DNA of 64,000 bases from Erwinia tracheiphila (GTDB taxonomy: Bacteria; Pseudomonadota; Gammaproteobacteria; Enterobacterales; Enterobacteriaceae): NCBI RefSeq assembly GCF_021365465.1, contig NZ_CP089932.1, positions 1,302,001 through 1,366,000 on the forward strand, read 5' to 3'. A program made the translations under genes and the position numbers. Position 1 is the stretch's first letter, and each line of letters starts with the position of its first letter. The notes beneath the pieces were generated by a model. That model worked only from the letters and a program-made list of their open reading frames with translations, had not been told where the DNA came from and did no database searches. Shown one piece after another: positions 25,874 to 37,068 of the stretch.

Positions 25874-28800
25874 TCAGAACTTCAGATTAAATGAGGCAGA
25901 AATGGTTTGCGAAGTTTCGTTCGACGACTTCTGGATACCATAGTTGAGGCCATACGTCATTTTATCTTTTTGCAGTAAGAAACCTACATTGGCGTTGTAA
26001 GCTGAACTGTCAGCGATACGAGACTCGCCATAAGCCGACCCCGTTACCCCCGCCATTGTTACCGTTGTACCCGCTGTCGTATCACCGCCGGTGGCTACCC
26101 AGGACAAATCCAGAGAAGGTTTCAGCGTATAACCCGAGTCGTTTTTATATTCTTTGGTAAAACGGACACCCAACGGAACAGACCATAATGATTGAGAGCT
26201 GGAACCGTTCTTAAAGAACTCTTTTCCTTCACTTTTGGTTTTAAAGGCTTTGTTTTTCAACTGGGTATAGCGGAACCCAATATACGGCATAATATCAACG
26301 TATTTATTTTCAAACACGTATTCGCGCGTAAGACCCGCACTGATGATAGTCGATTTACCATCCCCGGACAACGTTGAGTAACCCGTAACCGGATCGAGTG
26401 ATTGCTTGATGCTGTGGCTAACGCTTGAGTAGTTAATATCGCCGATAAGATTCCAGCTACCACTGATCCAGCTGCCGTAGAGAGAGGCTCCCCAAAAATC
26501 GAGTTCGTTTTTTACCGGGTAGAGGTTGCCAGTCGAACGACTTTTACCTTTACCCATATTCAAAGCTCCCCCGGTTTTGAGTATCCCGCCCTTATTTGTC
26601 AGTAAGGTATCTTCAGCACCGATAAAGATGCCCCCAAGCCAGGTGTTGGTTTTCGCATTAAAGCCACTGCTGTTGTAACCGGAAAGCTTGCTGTTGTCAT
26701 AAAGCAGAGACGTCCACAAATTAAAACCCTCTTCCAAAGGTGTCCCCTGAAAGAAATGTTGACCCATGGATAAATGGTGTGACAAGGTTTTAGCAGTGGC
26801 GGACATGACTCTGAAGCTGGTACCTGCAACATTGGCTATAGAGGCAAGATTGATCGCCGATTCAATGAGGCGGGCTGAGGTGCCTGAATCGCTGACATAG
26901 CGCACATCCATGGCTTTAGAGATGAACTCCTGAGCGGCATTATCTGAGGTTACGTTGACGCCGATCTGTTCGCTCATTGCATTGAGCAGGGCAGCTGTAC
27001 CGCCTGAAATTTCTGGAAGTGTGGTACTCAGATCAGCGCTGTTAAGGGTGATCACCGTTGAATCTGCGCTGGCGGTCTGTGTTGCGGTCAGCAGCCTGCT
27101 GGTGGTGCTGATATTGGACTCCTGCCATGTGGCAGATTCCGACAGGCCCGAGCTGGTAACGGCAGTAAAGGACTCTCCTGCGGTGATACTGTCATCTGTT
27201 AAAACCAGCAAATAGGCACCGGAGTCGATTTGAGCCGATCCCATCGCCAGTGCAGCATTACCTGAATCAATATAGGATCGAGCATTTAACACCGTCAGAG
27301 AGGAGGTACCCAGACCTGACGTGCTTTCATCTCCCCCTACGCGCCAGTTCAGATCGGTGCTGGAAAGATCGAGGGTGGTGTCTCCACTCAAGACCAGCGT
27401 ACCGTTGAACGATACAGCGAGATTATTTTGCAATAGCGCAACTTTTTCCTGCCAGCTGTTGGCATTCAGTTCCGTTGGGCCAAAAATAGCGGTACCGTCA
27501 CCGCTTATAATCAGGGTTCCTTCATTTGCTTCCAGCGTTTTAGTGGCGTAGATACCCCCATCGATGGTCATAGTGCCATTGTTCAGCACCGAGCTGCCCA
27601 CCTGAAAGGTCCCGCCACTTTGTAAAAATTGATTTTCTGTGGTTGTCAGGGTATCCGTTAAGCTGCTCCAGAGATTTGCCACTCCCAGCGTCAGTGTGCC
27701 TGCTGTGAATGCGCCGCTGCGGATATCCAAAATACCTGTGCCTCCCACGCCAGCGGTCTGTGCCAGGGAACTGCTGTCCAGCACGCCATCATGACTGCCA
27801 TTTTGCCCACCAATTTGAATATCACTGGCAATTTGACCTCTGCCACTTAAGAAAACAGCTGTACCTGTTCCGCCATTGCCTGCTTCACCTCCATTACCCG
27901 AGCGGCCTTTGACGCCATTGTTGGTGCCTCCATCACCTGCATTTCCCCCCTGGCCTCCCAGCGTCAGCGTTCCTTTATTATTGATTACGCCGGAGGTAAA
28001 GGTGAGGGCACCTGAGGAGCCGTCACTGCCATTGCCGCCGTCACCCGCAGCATTGCTTCCTTGCAGATTCCCTCCGTTTCCCCCGTTTCCCCCGTTACCA
28101 CCCACATGGATGCCGGAAGTGACCGTGAGGCTGCCGTTGTTAAATGTAACGGTGCCTGTACCAGCAGAACCGCCATCACCTGCGGAGCCTCCCTGGCCGC
28201 CTGCAGCTCCCGATCCTGCAGAACCGGAGGTACTGGCTGTGCCGGATGAGCCCGTAATACCGCCGCTACCGCCGCTACCACCGTTACCACCGTCGCCCCC
28301 AATGGCGACTGACTGTGCGCTAACCACACTATTCGTCACGGTCAGACTTCCGTCACCACCATCACCACCATTTGCGCCCTGACCGCCATTGCCGCCTGTA
28401 CCACCAGCCCCGCCGTTACCATCATCCCCTGTGGAGGTGGCACTTTCGGACGTGACTCCCGCATCTCCCCTCTGGCCTCCAGTTGCGCCATTACCCCCGG
28501 ATGAGCCAGATCCAGCCGAACCGCCGACGGATAGTGTGTTCCTGACATTCATTGTGCTGTTGTTCAGCATCAGACTTCCGCTGCCTCCAGCACCCCCTCC
28601 GGCACCATCTCCACCGTTACCTCCGGTACCGCCATTACCCCCGTTTCCGCCATTCCCGGCAAGGCCGCCTGGTGCACGAGTACCGTTAGCCCCGGCTATA
28701 CCGCCACTACTACCTGTGCCGCCGCTCCCCCCTATCTTGCCGTCCTGGCCGTCACTGGCATTGCCGCCCGCAGCACCGACGAAACCGCTAAAAATGGTGA

Positions 28801-29428
28801 AATTGCTTTGATTTACGGTAAGCGTGCCGGTGCCGCCTGCAGCGCCATTACCCCCGTTACCCCCGTCAGAGCCGTTGCCGCCGTTCCCACCATTGCCGCC
28901 GTCTCCCCCGTTCCCTCCCATGCCGGTTGTGCCACCATCGCCGCCGTTGCCCCCGGCTCCTCCTGTACCACCATAAGTACCTGCAGACGCCTCGCCAGCT
29001 TCACCACCTTCACCGCCGCTTCCACCAATCTGCAGAAGTCCCAACGTGCCTCTGACATTGCGTAACGTGGACGTTTTGTCGTCGCCCACCGTACCCGTAT
29101 TTCCTTTTGTACCCGCGCTGCCGCTGGCTCCATCACTCCCATTTACGCCGTTACTTCCATCTCCGCCGCTGGTGGTGATTCTGGCATTAGAGCCGTTGCT
29201 GCCATCACTGCCATTCGTGGCGTTTCCTGCGTTGCTTGCTGAACTGCCGCTTCCGCCAATGCCGCCATCGGTGCCGATAACCACGTCATCAACGGCATAG
29301 GCCATATTCATTGTGCCTGATAAAGGAAGGCTGATAATAGCCAGCGTATGCATCGCTTTAATTAAAGGGTGTTGTTGGGATGTTTTATTTGAGGAAGTGG
29401 CTCTCTTTTGGGTGTGCTTTATTTCCAT
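25874..29428 (-). CDS. Large glycine-rich autotransporter
   Basis: An 1184-residue type Va autotransporter. An extended signal peptide of about 45 residues ends AYA-VDD. The next 500-550 residues are dominated by GGNGGDGG-type repeats interrupted by six or seven short beta-modules of the form G-LTV-NxS-...-VGG (for example GTLTVNQSNFTIFSGFVGAA and GSLTVTNSVVSAQSVAIGGD). A beta-helix-like part follows, then a C-terminal beta-barrel of about 280 residues ending ASFNLKF with the terminal Phe needed for outer-membrane assembly. The frame is open throughout. The role is unknown; adhesion or surface coating is an inference. It interrupts the conserved apt-dnaX neighbourhood. Confidence 0.88.
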   Translation of the reverse strand: MEIKHTQKRATSSNKTSQQHPLIKAMHTLAIISLPLSGTMNMAYAVDDVVIGTDGGIGGSGSSASNAGNATNGSDGSNGSNARITTSGGDGSNGVNGSDGASGSAGTKGNTGTVGDDKTSTLRNVRGTLGLLQIGGSGGEGGEAGEASAGTYGGTGGAGGNGGDGGTTGMGGNGGDGGNGGNGGNGSDGGNGGNGAAGGTGTLTVNQSNFTIFSGFVGAAGGNASDGQDGKIGGSGGTGSSGGIAGANGTRAPGGLAGNGGNGGNGGTGGNGGDGAGGGAGGSGSLMLNNSTMNVRNTLSVGGSAGSGSSGGNGATGGQRGDAGVTSESATSTGDDGNGGAGGTGGNGGQGANGGDGGDGSLTVTNSVVSAQSVAIGGDGGNGGSGGSGGITGSSGTASTSGSAGSGAAGGQGGSAGDGGSAGTGTVTFNNGSLTVTSGIHVGGNGGNGGNGGNLQGSNAAGDGGNGSDGSSGALTFTSGVINNKGTLTLGGQGGNAGDGGTNNGVKGRSGNGGEAGNGGTGTAVFLSGRGQIASDIQIGGQNGSHDGVLDSSSLAQTAGVGGTGILDIRSGAFTAGTLTLGVANLWSSLTDTLTTTENQFLQSGGTFQVGSSVLNNGTMTIDGGIYATKTLEANEGTLIISGDGTAIFGPTELNANSWQEKVALLQNNLAVSFNGTLVLSGDTTLDLSSTDLNWRVGGDESTSGLGTSSLTVLNARSYIDSGNAALAMGSAQIDSGAYLLVLTDDSITAGESFTAVTSSGLSESATWQESNISTTSRLLTATQTASADSTVITLNSADLSTTLPEISGGTAALLNAMSEQIGVNVTSDNAAQEFISKAMDVRYVSDSGTSARLIESAINLASIANVAGTSFRVMSATAKTLSHHLSMGQHFFQGTPLEEGFNLWTSLLYDNSKLSGYNSSGFNAKTNTWLGGIFIGAEDTLLTNKGGILKTGGALNMGKGKSRSTGNLYPVKNELDFWGASLYGSWISGSWNLIGDINYSSVSHSIKQSLDPVTGYSTLSGDGKSTIISAGLTREYVFENKYVDIMPYIGFRYTQLKNKAFKTKSEGKEFFKNGSSSQSLWSVPLGVRFTKEYKNDSGYTLKPSLDLSWVATGGDTTAGTTVTMAGVTGSAYGESRIADSSAYNANVGFLLQKDKMTYGLNYGIQKSSNETSQTISASFNLKF

Positions 29429-29899
29429 TATGTATATTCCATTATGTTTTTGTTAAGGAGGTGTCAGCGTGTCCGTAGCGCTGTAAATAAGGAGTCTGCG
29501 TTTTTGTTTTGAGGTTTTTGATTTAAATGAATTTTTATTTCCTGTTTCTGTTCATTTACTGGTCTTGCCGTCATCCTGATGTGGTGTGAATTTCAAATTA
29601 ATATATTCAAAAATCACCCAAGTTATTTTAATTGTGGCTAATGTAAATTGATACTTTTTATTTTAATGTCTTTCTGGTTGTTATTGTTTTTTTTGGCTCT
29701 GACGTTTCTTTTGTATGGTTGTTTTTTTTTAATCTTTTTATTTCTTTCCAAATGAATGCTGCCAGCGGCAGGATATGAGCAAAATTTATAGGAATGGCAT
29801 TAGCCGTGCTGGTACACTGTTGTAGCAGGTTGAATTGAGGCTAAATCACGCCGACGTGCGATTTGGATAAATGATTTTTTAATTAACGATGATGTATTA
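29429..29899. other. T-rich intergenic region upstream of dnaX
   Basis: About 470 bases without a recognised gene. It is rich in T runs on the plus strand (several of 6-8 T near 29680-29750) and must carry the leftward autotransporter promoter and the dnaX promoter. In E. coli the apt-dnaX gap is short, so this came with the autotransporter insertion. Confidence 0.55.
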
Positions 29900-31840
29900 A
29901 TGAGCTATCAGGTACTGGCGCGCAAGTGGCGTCCTCAAGCGTTTACAGATGTTGTTGGGCAGGAACATGTTCTGACCGCGCTGGCGAATGGCCTGTCTCT
30001 TGGTCGTATTCATCACGCTTATCTTTTTTCAGGCACCCGTGGTGTGGGAAAAACCACGATTGCTCGCCTGTTAGCGAAAGGGTTGAACTGTGAAACGGGA
30101 ATTACTGCGACGCCCTGTGGTCAGTGTGATAACTGCCGGGAAATTGAGCAAGGGCGTTTTGTTGATTTAATAGAGATAGATGCTGCTTCCCGTACCAAAG
30201 TTGAAGATACCCGCGACCTGTTGGATAACGTTCAATACGCCCCTGCTCGGGGGCGCTTTAAAGTTTACCTGATTGATGAAGTCCACATGTTGTCACGCCA
30301 TAGTTTCAATGCGCTGTTGAAAACGCTGGAAGAGCCACCCGACCATGTGAAATTTTTGTTGGCCACCACTGATCCGCAGAAATTGCCGGTGACGATTTTA
30401 TCGCGTTGCCTGCAGTTTCACCTGAAGGCGCTCGACGCTGTCCAGATCCGCGGACAACTTGAGTATGTTTTGCAGCAGGAAAACATTTCTGCAGAAGTCA
30501 GAGCGCTGCAGCTGCTGGCCAGGACTGCCGATGGCAGTATGCGGGATGCCTTGAGTCTTACCGATCAGGCTATTGCTATTGGCGCGGGGCAGGTAACCAC
30601 CGCGACGGTCATCGATATGCTTGGCACGCTTGATGATGAGCAGCCACTTGCCCTTATTGAAGCCCTGGTGAGGGCGGAGGGTGAGAAAGTGATGTCTCTG
30701 CTTAATCAGGCGGCGTCGAGAGGCGTTGAATGGGAAGCGTTGCTGGTGGAAATGCTCACGCTATTGCATCGTGTGGCGATGATTCAGCTTGTCAGTTCAG
30801 CGCCGGATGATGAGTTTGCCGCTGCCGGGTCACGCCTGCGTGAGCTGGCCAGAGTGCTGCCCCCGGCAGAGGTCCAGCTCTATTATCAGACCTTGCTGGT
30901 AGGACGTAAAGAACTGCCGCTGGCACCGGACAGGCGTATGGGTGTGGAAATGACCTTGCTGCGTGCGCTGGCTTTTCATCCAAAACAGCTGATAGCTGAA
31001 CCCTCGCCCTCCGCTGCCAATATCGTTTCAGAACGGCCCATTCCCCGCCAGCCTGAACCTGGCACAGAGACGCCTTTGGCAGTCACAGCTGTCACGCCTG
31101 CCGCTGTTCAGAGTGAACCTGTCGGGAGTTTACCCGATACCACCAGCCAGCTATTACAGGCGCGGACGCAGTTGATGCGCCAGCAGGGAGTGACTAAACC
31201 AAAAAAGAGTGAGCCGGCGGCGCAGGGATCGCAGTCGGCTGGCTTGGCACTGGAGCGTCTGGCGGCTGTGGGCGAGCGGGGCAGGAAACGACAGACTACG
31301 CCTGAGCCTGCAGAACCCGTAAAAAAAGAGGTGTATCGTTGGAAGTCTCAGAGCGCCGAAGCAGAGCCTGAAGGCGTTATCGCCACGCCAAAATTGTTGC
31401 GTACGGCCCTGGAACATGAAAAAACGCCTGAGCTAATAAATAAACTGGCGACCGAGTCAGAACTGCGCGATGCGTGGGCAGGGGAGATAGCCACGTTGAC
31501 GTTACCGAAACTGGTCCGGCAGCTGGCGCTCAATGCGTGGAAAGAAACGCTGGAAAGTGGCATTGTGCTGCATCTGCGCAGCAGCCAGCGTCATCTGAAT
31601 TCCCCCTCTGCACAAAAGGTATTACGCGAGGCGCTCAGTCAGTTAGCAGGACATCCGGTTGAATTAACCCTGATTGAAGACGATAATCCCGCAGTCTTGA
31701 CCCCGCTGGAATGGCGTCAAAAAATTTATGAAGAGAAGCTGGCGCAGGCGCGTCAGTCCATCACTACGGATAGCCATATTCAAACTCTGCGTCAGTTTTT
31801 TGATGCAGATGTCGATGAAGAGAGTATTCGTCCAATTTAA
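29900..31840 (+). CDS. dnaX: DnaX, DNA polymerase III tau subunit (gamma by frameshift)
   Basis: A 646-residue clamp-loader ATPase: Walker [10 protein letters not shown], zinc-binding cysteines [22 protein letters not shown] (DExx) and the sensor-1 region [18 protein letters not shown]. The C-terminal third binds DnaB and the polymerase alpha subunit. A conserved -1 frameshift signal at 31185-31240 would yield the shorter gamma form, ending GAG-TGA at 31207-31212 after about 437 residues. It starts an operon with ybaB and recR. Confidence 0.97.
   Translation: MSYQVLARKWRPQAFTDVVGQEHVLTALANGLSLGRIHHAYLFSGTRGVGKTTIARLLAKGLNCETGITATPCGQCDNCREIEQGRFVDLIEIDAASRTKVEDTRDLLDNVQYAPARGRFKVYLIDEVHMLSRHSFNALLKTLEEPPDHVKFLLATTDPQKLPVTILSRCLQFHLKALDAVQIRGQLEYVLQQENISAEVRALQLLARTADGSMRDALSLTDQAIAIGAGQVTTATVIDMLGTLDDEQPLALIEALVRAEGEKVMSLLNQAASRGVEWEALLVEMLTLLHRVAMIQLVSSAPDDEFAAAGSRLRELARVLPPAEVQLYYQTLLVGRKELPLAPDRRMGVEMTLLRALAFHPKQLIAEPSPSAANIVSERPIPRQPEPGTETPLAVTAVTPAAVQSEPVGSLPDTTSQLLQARTQLMRQQGVTKPKKSEPAAQGSQSAGLALERLAAVGERGRKRQTTPEPAEPVKKEVYRWKSQSAEAEPEGVIATPKLLRTALEHEKTPELINKLATESELRDAWAGEIATLTLPKLVRQLALNAWKETLESGIVLHLRSSQRHLNSPSAQKVLREALSQLAGHPVELTLIEDDNPAVLTPLEWRQKIYEEKLAQARQSITTDSHIQTLRQFFDADVDEESIRPI
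31185..31240 (+). promoter_or_regulatory. Programmed -1 ribosomal frameshift element in dnaX
   Basis: All three E. coli-type parts are present: the upstream Shine-Dalgarno-like AGGGAG (31185-31190), exactly ten bases before the slippery heptamer A-AAA-AAG (31201-31207, in register with CCA-AAA-AAG), and a stem AGCCGGC/GTCGGCT (31212-31218 with 31234-31240) downstream. After slippage the reading is GAG then stop TGA. Confidence 0.9.
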
Positions 31841-31883
31841 AATGCGGCGCGTAAGAGTGCAGCCCGAGCGGAGAGAGAGAACT

Positions 31884-32213
31884 ATGTTTGGAAAAGGCGG
31901 ACTGGGAAACCTGATGAAACAGGCCCAGCAAATGCAGGATAAAATGTCACAGGTACAGGAAGAAATTGCTGCCATGGAAGTCACCGGTGAGTCAGGTGCC
32001 GGCCTGGTTAAGGTCACCATTAACGGTGCCCATAACTGCCGCCGCGTGGAAGTTGATCCAGGCCTGTTGGAAGATGATAAAGAGATGCTGGAAGATTTGG
32101 TTGCAGCAGCATTCAATGATGCCGCGCGCCGCATCGCGGAAGCGCAAAAAGATAAAATGGCGGCGGTATCCAGCGGCATGCAGCTGCCGCCTGGCTTCAA
32201 GATGCCATTCTGA
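31884..32213 (+). CDS. ybaB: YbaB/EbfC, nucleoid-associated protein
   Basis: A 109-residue DNA-binding protein ([20 protein letters not shown]...PPGFKMPF). ATG 31884 follows GGAGAGAGAGA. It forms dimers with a tweezer-like fold that bind DNA. Its TGA stop overlaps the recR ATG by one base, so translation is coupled. Confidence 0.97.
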   Translation: MFGKGGLGNLMKQAQQMQDKMSQVQEEIAAMEVTGESGAGLVKVTINGAHNCRRVEVDPGLLEDDKEMLEDLVAAAFNDAARRIAEAQKDKMAAVSSGMQLPPGFKMPF

Positions 32214-32818
32214 TGCAAACCAGTCCGCTCCTCGAAAGCCTGATGGAGTCGCTGCGCTGTCTGCCGGGCGTTGGGCCGAAATCGGCTCAACGCATGGCGT
32301 TTCAGTTGTTACAGCGGGATCGCAGTGGAGGCATGCGTCTTGCTCAGGCTTTGACGCGTGCCATGTCAGAGATTGGCCACTGTGCAGACTGCCGCACTTT
32401 TACCGAGCAGGAAATTTGTACTATCTGCGCGAATCTACGCCGTCAGCAAAATGGCCTCATTTGTGTGGTGGAAACCCCGGCAGATATTCATGCGATTGAG
32501 CAGACAGGGCAATTTGCCGGACGTTATTTTGTCCTGATGGGGCATCTTTCTCCTCTGGATGGGATTGGTCCGATTGATATTGGCCTGGATCGGCTGGAAC
32601 AGCGGCTGGAAAAAGAAACTCTCAAGGAAGTGATCCTTGCGACTAATCCCACGGTGGAGGGGGAGGCAACCGCTAACTATATTGCTGAAATGTGTGGTCA
32701 GTATGGTGTTGAAGCCAGCCGCATTGCCCACGGCGTGCCGGTTGGCGGCGAGCTTGAGATGGTTGACGGTGCCACGCTGTCTCACTCTCTGGCCGGACGA
32801 CACAAGATCAAATTTTAG
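32213..32818 (+). CDS. recR: RecR, recombination mediator
   Basis: A 201-residue RecFOR protein: an N-terminal helix-hairpin-helix ([14 protein letters not shown]), a four-cysteine zinc finger ([18 protein letters not shown]), a Toprim domain starting [14 protein letters not shown], and the Walker B-like end. It helps load RecA at gaps. It is the third gene of dnaX-ybaB-recR. Confidence 0.97.
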   Translation: MQTSPLLESLMESLRCLPGVGPKSAQRMAFQLLQRDRSGGMRLAQALTRAMSEIGHCADCRTFTEQEICTICANLRRQQNGLICVVETPADIHAIEQTGQFAGRYFVLMGHLSPLDGIGPIDIGLDRLEQRLEKETLKEVILATNPTVEGEATANYIAEMCGQYGVEASRIAHGVPVGGELEMVDGATLSHSLAGRHKIKF

Positions 32819-32825
32819 TCATTCA

Positions 32826-32847
32826 ACGGCACGTTATCTCGTGCCGT
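32826..32847 (+). terminator. Hairpin after recR
   Basis: ACGGCACG/CGTGCCGT, an 8-bp stem with loop TTATCT, just past recR. The following bases are not T-rich and form the start of the htpG promoter, so termination may be partial. Confidence 0.5.
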
Positions 32848-32874
32848 CTTGAAATCCTTGCAATAGCCCCCATT
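32848..32874 (+). promoter_or_regulatory. Sigma-32 heat-shock promoter of htpG
   Basis: CTTGAAA (32848-32854), a 13-base spacer, then CCCCATT (32868-32874), an almost ideal sigma-32 promoter. It lies about 45 bases upstream of the htpG start and fits heat-shock induction. Confidence 0.92.
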
Positions 32875-32918
32875 CTTCACCTCAACTTAATACAAACCGT
32901 ATTTCAGATGAGGTAGCA

Positions 32919-34796
32919 ATGACTATGAAAGGACAAGAGACTCGTGGCTTCCAGTCAGAGGTAAAACAGCTTCTGCACCTGATGATCCACTCGCTCTATT
33001 CAAATAAAGAAATTTTTCTGCGTGAATTGATTTCCAATGCCTCTGATGCTGCTGACAAACTGCGTTTTCGTGCATTGTCTGCGCCTGATCTCTATCAGGG
33101 CGATGGCGATCTTCGCGTAAGAGTGTCTGTTGATAAAGAAAAACGTACACTGACGTTAAGTGATAACGGCATCGGGATGACCCGCGAAGAAGTTATAGAA
33201 AATCTTGGCACTATTGCTAAATCCGGTACCAAATCTTTTCTGGAATCATTAGGATCGGACCAGGCGAAAGACAGCCAGCTGATTGGTCAGTTTGGTGTCG
33301 GTTTTTATTCTGCTTTTATCGTGGCGGACAAGGTCTCTGTTCGTACCCGTGCCGCTTCTGCCAGCGCGGATGAAGGCGTGTTTTGGGAGTCGGAGGGCGA
33401 GGGTGAATACACCATCGCTGATATCAACAAAGACGATCGCGGCACTGAAATCACCCTGCACCTGCGAGAAGGTGAGGATGAATTTCTTGATACATGGCGA
33501 GTGCGCAGCATTATCAGTAAATATTCGGACCACATTGCGCTGCCGGTTGAAATTGAATCTCGCAACGAAGAAGATGACACCACCAGTTGGGAAAAAATCA
33601 ACAAAGCGCAGGCGCTGTGGACACGTAATAAGTCAGAAATCAGCGATGACGAATATAAAGAGTTTTATAAGCACGTTTCTCACGATTTTGCCGATCCCCT
33701 GGCCTGGAGCCACAATCGTGTGGAAGGCAAGCAGGAATATACCAGCTTGCTGTATATTCCGACCCAGGCTCCCTGGGATATGTGGAACCGCGATCATAAA
33801 CACGGACTGAAACTCTATGTTCAGCGCGTGTTTATCATGGACGATGCAGAACAATTCATGCCGAACTACCTGCGCTTTGTTCGCGGGCTGATTGACTCCA
33901 GCGATCTGCCACTGAATGTTTCCCGTGAAATCCTTCAGGACAGCCGCATTACCCAGAATTTGCGCAATGCTTTGAGCAAGCGCGCCCTGCAAATGTTGGA
34001 AAAAATCGCGAAGGACGATGAGGCACAATATCAGCAGTTCTGGCAACAGTTTGGCCTGGTGCTAAAAGAAGGCCCGGCTGAAGACAGCGGCAATAAAGAA
34101 ACCATTGCGAAACTGTTGCGTTTTGCATCCACCAGCAGCGAGGGCTTTGCGCAGACCGTATCGCTGGAGGACTATGTCAGCCGCATGGTTGAAGGGCAGG
34201 AGAAAATCTACTACATCACTGCCGACAGTTATGCCGCAGCGAAAAGCAGCCCGCATCTGGAGCTGTTCCGCAAAAAAGGCATCGAAGTGCTGTTGCTGTC
34301 AGACCGTATTGACGAGTGGATGATGAGCTATCTCACCGAGTTTGATGGTAAGAGCTTCCAGTCTGTTAGCAAAGCAGATGAGGCGCTGTCAAAACTGGCC
34401 GATGAAGAAGAGAGCGAAGAGCAGAAAGAGGCAGAGAAAGCGCTTGAACCTTTTGTTGAGCGCGTTAAAACGCTGTTGGGCGATCGCGTGAAGGAAGTCC
34501 GTCTGACTCACCGCCTGACCGATACGCCAGCAATTGTTACCACCGAGGCCAACGAAATAAGCACGCAAATGGCGAAACTCTTTGCTGCTGCGGGCCAGAC
34601 CGCGCCGGAAGTGAAGTACCTGTTTGAGCTGAATCCAGAGCATGCGCTGGTCAAACGTGCGGCTGATACCCAGGACGATGAGCGTTTTGCCGAGTGGATT
34701 GAGGTGTTGCTCGACCAGGCCATGTTTGCCGAACGCGGCACCCTTGACGATCCAAACCTGTTTATTCGCCGTCTGAATAAACTCCTGCTCGGTTAA
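32919..34796 (+). CDS. htpG: HtpG, Hsp90-family chaperone
   Basis: A 625-residue Hsp90. GHKL ATPase motifs are [18 protein letters not shown] and [11 protein letters not shown]; the middle-domain arginine region ([13 protein letters not shown]) and the C-terminal dimerisation domain are complete. GAGG precedes ATG 32919 by five bases; a second ATG at 32925 (MKGQETRGF) is the start used in E. coli and is equally possible. Confidence 0.97.
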   Translation: MTMKGQETRGFQSEVKQLLHLMIHSLYSNKEIFLRELISNASDAADKLRFRALSAPDLYQGDGDLRVRVSVDKEKRTLTLSDNGIGMTREEVIENLGTIAKSGTKSFLESLGSDQAKDSQLIGQFGVGFYSAFIVADKVSVRTRAASASADEGVFWESEGEGEYTIADINKDDRGTEITLHLREGEDEFLDTWRVRSIISKYSDHIALPVEIESRNEEDDTTSWEKINKAQALWTRNKSEISDDEYKEFYKHVSHDFADPLAWSHNRVEGKQEYTSLLYIPTQAPWDMWNRDHKHGLKLYVQRVFIMDDAEQFMPNYLRFVRGLIDSSDLPLNVSREILQDSRITQNLRNALSKRALQMLEKIAKDDEAQYQQFWQQFGLVLKEGPAEDSGNKETIAKLLRFASTSSEGFAQTVSLEDYVSRMVEGQEKIYYITADSYAAAKSSPHLELFRKKGIEVLLLSDRIDEWMMSYLTEFDGKSFQSVSKADEALSKLADEEESEEQKEAEKALEPFVERVKTLLGDRVKEVRLTHRLTDTPAIVTTEANEISTQMAKLFAAAGQTAPEVKYLFELNPEHALVKRAADTQDDERFAEWIEVLLDQAMFAERGTLDDPNLFIRRLNKLLLG

Positions 34797-34828
34797 AAGT
34801 AGCGTGCCGGCCCACCGTTAACCGTGCC

Positions 34829-34880
34829 AGGGCAGTCATTCTGCGCAGGATCCTGCACAAAATGACTGCCCTTATTTTTT
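34829..34880 (+). terminator. Rho-independent terminator of htpG
   Basis: AGGGCAGTCATT/AATGACTGCCCT, a 12-bp stem with a 20-base loop that holds its own small hairpin, followed by TATTTTTT. Confidence 0.93.
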
Positions 34881-35094
34881 CAGCGGCCGCCTGCTTTGGG
34901 AAATTAACCCGGTTACTTTTTTGCATGAAAATCCTGCCACCGCGTTTCGCTGGCTTATATTGGTTGCTATAACCAGGTATCTGCCAGAGTTTCGACGATT
35001 ATCTACCTCCGTCCGTGGTAAAGGATAACTGCCCTTCCTTGTGGAGACAGGATCATGATGGTATGTTCTTGCCCTCAATAACACGATAGTTTAA

Positions 35095-35763
<669 letters not shown>

Positions 35764-35765
35764 AC

Positions 35766-36947
35766 TGTATTCGTCGCGACGTAATCTGACAGCGGACCCT
35801 GAAAGATTGAGGGTTACCGGTTTTGATATGGGTGTCGAATCCTTAAACAAAACGCGAGGTCACCCTCATGCTCCATACTCACAATTCCATCATCAAACAC
35901 AAAGCCGGCCTGCTCAATCTCGCCGAATAACCCGGTAACGTCTCAACAGCCTGCAAGAGCACGGGCGTGTCACGCGACACCTTCTACCGTTATCAGGAAC
36001 TGGCTGCTGAAGGCGGCATTGACGCGCTGGTTAACCAGAACCGCCGGGGTCCCAACCTGACGAACCGCGCCGACGAAGCCACTGAACGCGCGGTTGTTGA
36101 ATATGCCGTTGAGTTCCCGGCCCCCGGGCAGCACCGGACCAGTGATGAGCTGCGTAAAAAAGGCGTGTTTACCTCCGGCAGCGGCGTGCGCGCCATCTGG
36201 CAACGACACGATCTGGAGAACTTCCGTAAACGCCTGAAGGCGCCTGAGGAAAAGCTCGCCAGAGAAGCCATCGTGCTTACCGGTGCCCCAATCGCCGCGC
36301 TGGAGAAAAAGGCGCATGATGATGAGGCCAGCGGCGAAATCGAGACGGCTCATCCGGGTTATCCCGGGTCGCAGGACACCTTCTGTGCTGGCGATCTGAA
36401 CGGTGTGGGCCGTATCTACCCGCAGACGTTCGTGGATACGTACCCGAAAATGGCGCACTGCAAGCGGTATACGAGTAAAACGCCGAACACTGCCGCCGAC
36501 TGCCGTTCTGTGAGGCTCAGGGGCTGCCGGTGCTGAGAAGACTGACCGACAGGGGAACGGAGTACTGTGGTAAGGTGGAGCCGCATGATTACCAGCTTTA
36601 TCTGGCCATCAACGATATCGCCCATACGAAAACGAAGGCGATGTCCCCACAGACCAACGGCATCGGTGAGCGCTTCCATAAAACGATTTTGCAGGATTTT
36701 TATCAGGTCACGTTCCGCAAGAAGTCATATGGGGAGCTGGAGAGCCTGCAAACGGATCCGGACAACGGGTTGTGGCATGACAATAATGAGCGGGCTCATC
36801 AGGGGAAAATGTGCTTCGGGCGAACGCCAGTGTCCACGTTACCTGATGGAAAACGGGTCCGGGCAGAAAAGAATCTGAACCGGATGTAATCCGACAGGCA
36901 CCTGTATAAATAACCGGTAATGGTCAGAACAGGTCTGAGCGGGTACA
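35766..36947 (+). mobile_element. IS481-family insertion sequence, third copy (degenerate)
   Basis: About 1182 bp, related to but clearly diverged from the two copies at 11-15 kb, and in the opposite orientation. The ends start TGTATTCGTCGCGAC and, from the right, TGTACCCGCTCAGAC. A 7-bp direct repeat GATAAAC flanks it (35759-35765 and 36948-36954). It sits between the adk stop and the original adk terminator. Confidence 0.88.
35868..36889 (+). pseudogene. IS481-family transposase, third copy (multiple lesions)
   Basis: The start MLHTHNSIIKHKAGLLNLAE is stopped at once by TAA where the family has Glu. The HTH (KSTGVSRDTFYRYQE) and first half run to about 36500, where a deletion removes the LLNDRV region and shifts the frame. 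The last part (LTDRGTEYCGKVEPHDYQLY to GKMCFGRTP) is in another frame and keeps the correct C-terminus. Confidence 0.85.
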
Positions 36948-36960
36948 GATAAACCCTCTC

Positions 36961-36985
36961 GGGGCCAGACCAATCTGGCCCTTTT
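36961..36985 (+). terminator. Original adk terminator, displaced by the IS
   Basis: GGGCCAGA/TCTGGCCC with loop CCAA followed by TTTT. It lies 14 bases after the IS and ahead of hemH. It probably once followed adk directly. Confidence 0.85.
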
Positions 36986-37068
36986 GAAGCAATTGGTTTC
37001 CCCTGCACCATTTTCCGCTAGAATAAGTCTCGTTTTCATCATTCACTATGCCCGCATAAGGAATAACA

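Noticed and set aside
27876-29300. Several proline-rich frames (for example 27876-28382 and 28389-28811, plus strand)
   Set aside because: They are the exact antisense of the glycine-rich passenger (Gly codons read backwards give Pro/Ala) and have no start signals or family features.
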